DNA of 64,000 nt. Origin: Butyriboletus loyo (lineage: Eukaryota; Basidiomycota; Agaricomycetes; Boletales; Boletaceae). The stretch covers positions 87,815 to 151,814 of the forward strand of contig JBBPSI010000046.1 in the NCBI GenBank assembly GCA_038093515.1, given 5' to 3'. Both the position numbers and the translations under genes were made by a program. The notes under the pieces were generated by a model. That model had not been told where the DNA came from and ran no database searches. It worked only from the letters and a program-made list of their open reading frames with translations. Positions 53,722 through 60,811 of the stretch are shown in pieces. Position 1 is the first letter of the stretch, and each line of letters begins with the position of its first letter.

Positions 53722-54146
53722 TGTTATGGTAGTGGTCTACTTTTTCTCTCCATTACCGTTGGGACTATTACATTCACCTAGCCTTTTGCTAGTTCCACTT
53801 GAACGGTAACAACCGTTCCTACTTAGTCATCACTTCTCGCGCACGGACGCGCTTTCTTTCATACTCCGGAATCTTCTGGAATATTCCTTCCACATTTGTA
53901 GTTTCCTTCTCGCGTCTCGATTAGGAACATGGTCTGTGCGCAGACCCCAGTAGTATAAAGGCTCAGCCTTTACACCATGTACACTATCTAGTTCTACGCA
54001 GTAACCTGCTAGCAATTAGTTCTCTTCCAGACTCTTAGTGTGCGCACTAAGACATAGTCTGAGACTTCTCCAGAATCGTCTCCAGAGTCTTGAGGCCACT
54101 CCAGAGTGCCTCCTCACTGTTCTAGTTGTTAGCGCCCAGCGTAACA
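53722..54146 (+). repeat. Gypsy-1 5' LTR
   Basis: 425 bp, TGTTATGGTAGTGG ... CCCAGCGTAACA. A TATAAA box lies at 53954-53959 and the predicted transcript start ATCTAGTTCT at 53986-53995. Confidence 0.95.
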
Positions 54147-54148
54147 AA

Positions 54149-54158
54149 AGAACTAGAT
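54149..54158 (+). other. Gypsy-1 primer-binding site, self-priming type
   Basis: AGAACTAGAT, 2 nt after the 5' LTR, is the exact reverse complement of ATCTAGTTCT in the LTR 32 nt after the TATA box. Confidence 0.65.
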
Positions 54159-54549
54159 CTTCACCTCGCTTCTGCTCTTCAGCAGTAAAGCCGCCCTCCC
54201 CTCGCCCAACATTTCCATCCAACGTCCCAGACGCGTCGGTCGTTCTTTCCGCGTTCCCTCTCCCGAACCGGAACCCATCGTCGTCGACAACCCATCGCCG
54301 CCACACTCTCCCGCCCCGCCAGACCCTCAACCCCAGTTTTCCCCTTTGCCCCAGTCGGACCCCGAACCCTCTTATCAACCCGAGGACCAGGGTCTAGGGC
54401 AGGAAGACGAACCGGCACCCAGCGACGACGGTTATCACAGTGACTGGCTCGACAGAACCCCCCACGTTTCCCCCCACGTTTCCCGCTCTCCCTCCCCACC
54501 GTATTATCCACCCGCAGATCCCTCTGACGACGAAGACGACGACAACGAT

Positions 54550-55545
54550 ATGTCTGACAAAAAGAATATCGTCCCCAAAGACTTCTCTGGTCTCAACGAA
54601 GATGCCTCGCGATGGCTCCTCGCCATGCGCACCTACTTCGCCGCCAATCAGACGGCATTCCCCGACGACGAGTCAAAAATCAATGCCCTCCTCATGAAAA
54701 TGAGCGAAGGGAAAGGCAAGACGTTCTCCGAAGGATGGATGAGCCTCCTTCTAGACGGACACCCCACAGCACGACAAAGAGAGTTCTCAACAGTCTGCGA
54801 GGACTTCCAAAGGGTCTTCCATCCCTTTGACGTAGGAGAGAGTGCCCGTATCGATCTGGGGAACCTCACCCAGAACAAAGCCAACCGAAAGGACGGCTAC
54901 GACACCTACGTCACGGAATTCCAGCTCCTCGCTGCCAAGTCTGGAATCATCGATGAAAAGGCACTCATTGAATGGTTCATTCGCGGTCTCGACCCCCGCC
55001 TCGCAGAATCTGTCCTCTCTTGCGAGAAACCCCCTACCACGCTTGCCGGATGGGCCGAGAAAACATCCGCCTTCCACGCGCAGCACAAGCGCATCGACGA
55101 CCTCCGCGCCGGGAAACGCTACATTCCCACGTTCTCCTCTTCCACCAAACCCTCGACCAGCAGAAGGGACCCCAACGCCATGGACGTTGATGCCGTCCGA
55201 CTTACTCCCGTGCAACGCGCGGAGTACATGAAACAGAACAAGTGTTTCATATGCCACCAAGTCGGATGCCGCTCTACCAACCATCCTCGTCCCCCACGCA
55301 ACGGGCAGAACTCCCGAGGACCACCCTCTCGCCCCCCTCGCAACCCTCAGCGCACACGCGCCGCCGTCGTCACGCAACCAGAGCCCAAGCCCTCCCCACT
55401 CGTCGACTACCTGTCCGAGTTGAAAGGTCGAGGCACCCAACAGGAAGATGTCTTGAACGTCCTCAAGGCATGCTTCAATGAAGATGAAGAAAAGCTGCCC
55501 GTCGCAGCAACCAAGGTGGCCGAAGAATGGCCAAAGGATTTTTAG
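54550..55545 (+). CDS. Gypsy-1 gag
   Basis: From the ATG at 54550 the protein has 331 aa (MSDKKNIVPKDFSGLNEDAS), with a Ty3-type capsid helical region and a C-terminal basic Pro/Arg-rich stretch. The zinc knuckle is unusual: CFICHQVGCRSTNH, spacing C-x2-C-x4-C-x4-H. The frame is open from 54157 with a Pro/Ser/Glu-rich, coding-like sequence but no ATG upstream of 54550, so a longer product would need another start or an ATG has been lost. It ends at 55545, overlapping pol in the -1 frame. Confidence 0.82.
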   Translation: MSDKKNIVPKDFSGLNEDASRWLLAMRTYFAANQTAFPDDESKINALLMKMSEGKGKTFSEGWMSLLLDGHPTARQREFSTVCEDFQRVFHPFDVGESARIDLGNLTQNKANRKDGYDTYVTEFQLLAAKSGIIDEKALIEWFIRGLDPRLAESVLSCEKPPTTLAGWAEKTSAFHAQHKRIDDLRAGKRYIPTFSSSTKPSTSRRDPNAMDVDAVRLTPVQRAEYMKQNKCFICHQVGCRSTNHPRPPRNGQNSRGPPSRPPRNPQRTRAAVVTQPEPKPSPLVDYLSELKGRGTQQEDVLNVLKACFNEDEEKLPVAATKVAEEWPKDF

Positions 55546-58500
55546 AAGAGAGGGAAGTTTCGACGTCTTCTCCTCTCCATGTAATCGCCCCTGTAGTTTT
55601 ATCAAACCCCAATGCGCAATCAATTCGAGTTCCAGTGTCATTATTCGCGCATGAAGGGGGACAAATCGTCGACACATTCGCCCTGGTGGACAGCGGCGCA
55701 AGCGGATGCTTCATAGATCGCGATCTAGTGAAGCGAAAGAAACTGCCGATGGAACGGCTACCCAAGCCACTTAGTGCCCAAAACGTGGACGGGTCAAACA
55801 ACCAAGGAGGAGTCATCCGACACAAGGTCACCGTCTCCATCAGGATTGGAGAAACCGAGGAGGAACGGAGTTTCCTAGTCCTCAACATAGGAAAAGAAAA
55901 CATGATCCTGGGACTACCGTGGTTACGAGAAGCCAACCCGGTAATAGATTGGGCCACTGGCCATATCGATCTCCCAGATCAAATCAAGAAGCCCCGACAC
56001 GACTCCCCTCGGGCAATCGCACAGCGTTACCTGGTACGGTACCTGGACTTGGACCCAGACTCCAAGATCGCCAAGCTCTGGAAGAAGCGAGTAGACGCTT
56101 CAGCAAGGGAAGCTTACCCTATTCGAAAAGCAACCATCGCGACTGAGATCGCCGCCCAAGCCATCAAGGAGAAAGCAGTTCTCCCTACCCCGTTCGCCGC
56201 CTTTGCGGACGTTTTTGACAAGAAGAACACTGAGGAACTACCCCCGTCCCGATCTTTCGACCACGCCATCGACCTCGACAAAGACTTTGTACCAAAAGTC
56301 GCCAAGGTCTATCCCTTGAACCCGAAAGAATCGGAAGCCTGCAAAGCTTTCGTCGAGGAACACCTCAAGTCAGGAAAGATCACTCCCTCGAAGTCTCCTC
56401 AGGCTGCCCCTTTCTTCTTCGTATCCAAGAAGGATGGCTCGCTACGCCCCTGCCAGGACTACAGGTACCTGAACTCCCATACGGTCAAAAACGCCTACCC
56501 TCTCCCCCTCATCTCCGACCTCGTGGACCGCCTCAAAGGCTCAAAGATTTTCACCAAGATGGATATCCGCTGGGGATACAACAATGTCCTCATCAAGCCG
56601 AACGACCGCTGGAAAGCGGCCTTCATCACTCCTCAAGGGCTGTTCGAACCCACCGTGATGTTCTTCGGACTTTGCAACTCCCCAGCCACGTTCCAAGCTT
56701 TGATGGACCACATCTTCGGCGACCTCATGGCAGAAGGATGGCTGATTATCTACATGGACGACCTTTTGATCCATTCTGCCACCACTGCCGAACATGAAGC
56801 GCGAACGATTCGAGTCCTAGAGCGTCTTCGCGAACACAAATTATTTCTCAAACTGGAGAAATGTTCGTTCGACGCTGAGGAAGTGGAGTACCTCGGGATG
56901 ATGGTCCGAGAAGGCCAGGTCAAGATGGACCCCACCAAGCTGAAAGCCATTCGCGAATGGAACCCTCCCACCTCGGTGAAGGCTGTCAGGTCTTTCATCG
57001 GGTTTTGCAACTTTTATCGGAGATTCATACAGGACTTCTCTCATATCGCGAAACCGCTGCACGACCTGACCAAGAAGAACTCCCCCTGGGCCTGGACCCC
57101 TGCCTGTGAAGCCGCATTCCAGGCAATAAAACAGTCGTTCTTGAGGCAGCCTGTCCTCTCCATGCCCGATGTTACGAAGCCGTTCGCCGTCATGACGGAC
57201 GCCTCCCTCACTGCTACTGGAGCAGTGCTCATGCAAAAGGATGTCAATGGCGACCTACATCCTTGTGCTTACCTGTCAAAGACGCTCTCGCCCGCGGAGC
57301 GCAATTACGATATCTATGATCGCGAGTTGCTCGCGGTCATCCACGCATTGGAGGAGTGGCGCCACTACCTGCGAGGTACTGGTCATCAAGTGGAGATTCT
57401 CACCGACCACAAGAATCTCACGTACTTCCGCCAACCCAATAAATTGTCTCGCCGGCAAGCACGCTGGCTCATGTTCCTGCAGGATTTTGACCTGCATTTC
57501 CACCACATTCCGGGTACGCAGATGGGACCCGCCGATGCCCTGTCCCGACGCGACGACGTCGACACCTCTGCCGACAACCAAGAAGTCACCCTCCTCCCCG
57601 AAAATCTATTCGCCCGAAAGATTGACGTCGCTCTTGCCGAAAAGATCGCTGCCTCGACCCCCAGTGATCCCATGATCAAGCGATGCATGCAGGCTCTCTA
57701 CGAAGACTCGCCCCTCTTCCCCAAGATGAATGCTGGCGATTGGGACTTTGACGGAAAGGAGTTATATTTCCGCAAGAAACGGTATATCCCCGAAGCCGCA
57801 CGTGTCGACCTCATCCGATCCCTGCACGAAAGCCCCGCTGGAGGTCACGGTGGCATCTTCCGCACCCAGAACCTGGTGCAACGGGATTATTGGTGGCCAG
57901 GCATGGCTAATCTGGTCCGCCGCTTTGTTTCTGGCTGCGCCGTATGTCAGGCGCATAAGGTTAATACTCACCCCACCGTGCCCCCTCTCACCCCTCTGGC
58001 CAGCGTGGCCTCTCGCCCATTTGAACAAGTCTCGGTCGACCTCATCACCGGCCTCCCTCCCTCTTTGGGTTATGATTCAGTCATGGTCGTGGTAGACCAT
58101 GGGCTTACGAAGGGGGTAATTTATTCCCCTTGCAACAAGGACATCGATGCGGCAGGAGTTGCCAAGTTATTTTTCAAAACGGTTTTCCTTCGCTTCGGAC
58201 TACACTCTCGCTGCATCTCTGATCGTGGCCCTCAGTTCGCTTCCGCCTTTGCCAGGGAACTCGCAAGGCTCCTAGACTACGACCTCGCCCTCTCCTCCGC
58301 GTACCACCCACAGACCGATGGAGAAACTGAACGAGTCAATCAAGAACTGGAAACGTACCTCCGGATCTTCTGTGATGGTCACCCCGAACGATGGGCCGAG
58401 TTACTTCCCATGGCCGAGTTCTCCCACAACTCGATGACGCACTCGTCAACAAACGTGACCCCGTTCTCCCTGATGGTTGGATATGAGCCAAGGTCTTATC

Positions 58501-59087
58501 CTCCAATCGGAAAGACTTTCCTCCCCGCCCTCGAGTCCAGACTCTCGGAACTCACGGGAGCCCGAACGGAAGCTCTGGAAGCCCACGAGAAGGCACGGCG
58601 ATTAATGAAGGAACGGATCCAGTCCAAGTTCCGTCCGTGGAAGACTGGCGATAAGGTTTGGTTGGAAGGGCGCAACCTTCGACTTAGGTACCCGTCGAAG
58701 AAGCTCGCCCCTAGACGGGAAGGTCCGTTTGAAATCGCGCAAGTCATCTCCCCTGTGGCGTACAGGCTCCGACTGCCACCGACCTGGAAGATCCATGACG
58801 TCTTCCATGCGTCCCTCCTGACCCCTTATCGCGAAACTGCGGAACACGGCCCGAATTTCACAAACCCTCCGCCGGAAGAAATAGACGGAGATGAAGAGTA
58901 CGAGATCGATCGGATCTTGTCCCATCGCGGCTCCAAGGGACGCCGTCAGTTCCTGGTATCCTGGAAAGGGTACTCCGCAGCAGAGAACACCTGGGAACCA
59001 AATGGGAACCTGGTCCATGCGCAGGCCTTGCTCAAGGCTTATAAGCTGCGCCACCCCAAGGATTTTCCCTCCCCATCTTCTCAGTAA
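55527..59087 (+). CDS. Gypsy-1 pol: protease, RT, RNase H, integrase, chromodomain
   Basis: 1186 aa, intact. Protease DSGAS near residue 55; RT with [20 protein letters not shown] and the catalytic YMDD near 409-412; RNase H with MTDASLTATGAVLMQ; integrase HHCC zinc site (GGHGGIFRTQ ... CAVCQAHK) and DDE core (DLITGLPP, SDRGPQF); a C-terminal chromodomain from about residue 1124 (EYEIDRIL, FLVSWKGYSAAENTWEP), which in this clade directs integration to marked chromatin. The ATG lies inside the last codons of gag, so expression could use the overlap by frameshift or by termination-reinitiation. It ends TAA, 9 nt before ORF3 in the same frame. Confidence 0.95.
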   Translation: MAKGFLEEREVSTSSPLHVIAPVVLSNPNAQSIRVPVSLFAHEGGQIVDTFALVDSGASGCFIDRDLVKRKKLPMERLPKPLSAQNVDGSNNQGGVIRHKVTVSIRIGETEEERSFLVLNIGKENMILGLPWLREANPVIDWATGHIDLPDQIKKPRHDSPRAIAQRYLVRYLDLDPDSKIAKLWKKRVDASAREAYPIRKATIATEIAAQAIKEKAVLPTPFAAFADVFDKKNTEELPPSRSFDHAIDLDKDFVPKVAKVYPLNPKESEACKAFVEEHLKSGKITPSKSPQAAPFFFVSKKDGSLRPCQDYRYLNSHTVKNAYPLPLISDLVDRLKGSKIFTKMDIRWGYNNVLIKPNDRWKAAFITPQGLFEPTVMFFGLCNSPATFQALMDHIFGDLMAEGWLIIYMDDLLIHSATTAEHEARTIRVLERLREHKLFLKLEKCSFDAEEVEYLGMMVREGQVKMDPTKLKAIREWNPPTSVKAVRSFIGFCNFYRRFIQDFSHIAKPLHDLTKKNSPWAWTPACEAAFQAIKQSFLRQPVLSMPDVTKPFAVMTDASLTATGAVLMQKDVNGDLHPCAYLSKTLSPAERNYDIYDRELLAVIHALEEWRHYLRGTGHQVEILTDHKNLTYFRQPNKLSRRQARWLMFLQDFDLHFHHIPGTQMGPADALSRRDDVDTSADNQEVTLLPENLFARKIDVALAEKIAASTPSDPMIKRCMQALYEDSPLFPKMNAGDWDFDGKELYFRKKRYIPEAARVDLIRSLHESPAGGHGGIFRTQNLVQRDYWWPGMANLVRRFVSGCAVCQAHKVNTHPTVPPLTPLASVASRPFEQVSVDLITGLPPSLGYDSVMVVVDHGLTKGVIYSPCNKDIDAAGVAKLFFKTVFLRFGLHSRCISDRGPQFASAFARELARLLDYDLALSSAYHPQTDGETERVNQELETYLRIFCDGHPERWAELLPMAEFSHNSMTHSSTNVTPFSLMVGYEPRSYPPIGKTFLPALESRLSELTGARTEALEAHEKARRLMKERIQSKFRPWKTGDKVWLEGRNLRLRYPSKKLAPRREGPFEIAQVISPVAYRLRLPPTWKIHDVFHASLLTPYRETAEHGPNFTNPPPEEIDGDEEYEIDRILSHRGSKGRRQFLVSWKGYSAAENTWEPNGNLVHAQALLKAYKLRHPKDFPSPSSQ

Positions 59088-59096
59088 ACAACCAAG

Positions 59097-60335
59097 ATGG
59101 CCATTCCTCCCGCTGAAAACAATGCCCCGCTCCCGGCTCAACCCCCCGTCCGCTCTTCTCGTCTCCCAGTTTCCTCTCGCCGCGTCCTCTACGCCGCCGT
59201 TCTCGAAAACCCCGTCGCTACGTATGCTCTCGAGCAACGTATGGATTTCACTGGAGACTATGTTCTCCGCACCCTCGCTTCTCTTTACCGTTCCTACGCC
59301 CTCGCCCGCACCGTCCACACCCGCCTATGCCCCGACAACCAACCGCCCGTATACGCCACCGCCCTAGAGACCTCCTTGATGGAGGCTAGGGGGTACACCC
59401 TGGATATCCTTCACGCTGAAGGGTTCGGGTACGTCGTGGACCAACTTCTCCCGGGCATTCTCGCGCCCGTCCTCCGCCCCATCCTTGTCGCTCTCGCTCC
59501 TAGGGAGAGAGAGTTTTATTTTCAGTCCAACGACCGCATTGGGTTCCTGCGCCCCACCGCTCGCGGCCCCAATCCTCCTCCTCGTCCTGCCGCGGAAGGA
59601 TCTCCTCCGCCACTACCTGTTCCAGCGCCATCCGCTAGAGATTCACCTGCGACCACACTGGTAGCAGATTCGTCCAGGGAAACCACTGGAGAATCGCTCG
59701 AGTCCTTTCGGACCGACGTCGACGAGCCCCAGGTCGCTCGTCGACACTCCCCTCTACCGCCTCGAACTGTGCGTCGCCAACCTCGCCAGACGCTTCTCCA
59801 GGTTGGATCTGTCCCGGGATCGGTCACCCTCACCGCCGCAGGAAGAAGGATCGCCAACAGGGCCTTTCGCTCCGTCACCCCCCAACCGTCCACTCGACGT
59901 GGCACCCCCGCCATCCAGCTCATCCCTCGTGTCACCTCCCCCGCCGCCGCAGCTGGTGGCTCTAACGACTCTTCGTACGGACCCCCGCCCCCCTATCTCC
60001 CCGGTCGGGGTACTCGTGATTCCCCTATCGTCGTCGACGACCGATCTCCTGGTCCCAGCCCAGGCACTGCTCGACCTCGCCTCGTCCGCCCGCAGCTCTG
60101 CTTCGAGTGCGGGACCGTCGGCCACTTCCGTAGGGAGTGCCCCAATTACACCTGCCCCTTCTGTCACCAGATCGCCCCTGGTCATATACAGGAGTTTTGT
60201 CCAGAGCGTGTATGCGGCCTCTGCGGTGCCGTTGGCCATATCGTCGCCAACTGCACATTTCGGGACGACGTCTGGGCGGATTTCAATGCCAATGACGCTT
60301 ACGACTACGACGTCAACGAGGGGGAGTCTCAGTGA
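59097..60335 (+). CDS. Gypsy-1 ORF3: third ORF with three zinc knuckles
   Basis: 412 aa starting MAIPPAENNAPLPAQ. Residues about 20-170 form a predicted helical, Leu/Ala-rich domain (VLYAAVLENPVATYALEQRM, GYVVDQLLPGILAPVLRPIL). A disordered Pro/Ser/Arg middle follows. Residues 335-396 hold three knuckles: CFECGTVGHFRREC and CGLCGAVGHIVANC (C-x2-C-x4-H-x4-C) and between them CPFCHQIAPGHIQEFC with a longer C-to-H spacing. The tail is acidic. There is no signal peptide or membrane span, so it is not env-like. The same ORF with conserved sequence follows pol in Gypsy-2. The likely role is nucleic-acid binding, perhaps a displaced nucleocapsid; that is inference. Confidence 0.85.
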   Translation: MAIPPAENNAPLPAQPPVRSSRLPVSSRRVLYAAVLENPVATYALEQRMDFTGDYVLRTLASLYRSYALARTVHTRLCPDNQPPVYATALETSLMEARGYTLDILHAEGFGYVVDQLLPGILAPVLRPILVALAPREREFYFQSNDRIGFLRPTARGPNPPPRPAAEGSPPPLPVPAPSARDSPATTLVADSSRETTGESLESFRTDVDEPQVARRHSPLPPRTVRRQPRQTLLQVGSVPGSVTLTAAGRRIANRAFRSVTPQPSTRRGTPAIQLIPRVTSPAAAAGGSNDSSYGPPPPYLPGRGTRDSPIVVDDRSPGPSPGTARPRLVRPQLCFECGTVGHFRRECPNYTCPFCHQIAPGHIQEFCPERVCGLCGAVGHIVANCTFRDDVWADFNANDAYDYDVNEGESQ

Positions 60336-60373
60336 AGGGAGCATTCAAGTTGTGGAGTCGGAGTCTCCACCAT

Positions 60374-60386
60374 GGGAAGGGGGTAA
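60374..60386 (+). other. Gypsy-1 polypurine tract
   Basis: GGGAAGGGGGTAA directly before the 3' LTR. Confidence 0.8.
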
Positions 60387-60811
60387 TGTTACGGTAGTGG
60401 TCTACTTTTTCTCTCCATTACCGTTGGGACTATTACATTCACCTAGCCTTTTGCTAGTTCCACTTGAACGGTAACAACCGTTCGTACTTAGTCATCACTT
60501 CCCGCGCACGGACGCGCTTTCCTTCACACTCCGGAATCTTCTGGAATGTTCCTTCCGTATTTGTAGTTTCCTTCTCGCGTCTCGATTAGGAACATGGTCT
60601 GTGCGCAGACCCCAGTAGTATAAAGGCTCGGCCTTTACACCATGTACACTATCTAGTTCTACGCAGTCACCTGCTAGCAATTAGTTCACTTCCAGACTCT
60701 TAGTGTGCGCACTAAGACATAGTCTGAGACTCCTCCAGAATCGTCTCCAGAGTCTCGAGGCCACTCCAGAGTGCCTCCTCGCTGTTCTAGTTGTTAGCGC
60801 CCAGCGTAACA
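60387..60811 (+). repeat. Gypsy-1 3' LTR
   Basis: 425 bp, TGTTACGGTAGTGG ... CCCAGCGTAACA, followed by CCTAT. TATAAA at 60619-60624. Confidence 0.95.

Larger units (their letters stand above)
53722..60811 (+). mobile_element. Gypsy-1: complete Ty3/gypsy chromovirus with a third ORF
   Basis: 7,090 bp between CCTAT duplications (53717-53721, 60812-60816). Order: 425-bp LTR, self-priming type PBS, gag, pol with chromodomain, ORF3 with zinc knuckles, polypurine tract, 425-bp LTR. No internal stop or frameshift was found in pol or ORF3. The two LTRs differ at about 14 positions by eye, mostly transitions, so insertion is not brand new or the LTRs have mixed ancestry. It lies inside the RT gene of Gypsy-2, a close relative. 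Confidence 0.95.

Noticed and set aside
54787..55701. 304-codon minus-strand open frame opposite Gypsy-1 gag/pol
   Set aside because: It is the complement of GC-rich coding sequence, has no family resemblance and crosses the gag-pol overlap; a shadow.
59097..60335. ORF3 as an envelope gene
   Set aside because: Position after integrase suggests env, but there is no signal peptide, membrane span or Cys-rich ectodomain; zinc knuckles point to nucleic acid binding.
59803..60474. 223-codon Pro/Ser frame overlapping ORF3 and entering the 3' LTR
   Set aside because: Low-complexity out-of-frame reading of the ORF3 linker; it runs into the LTR and lacks domains.
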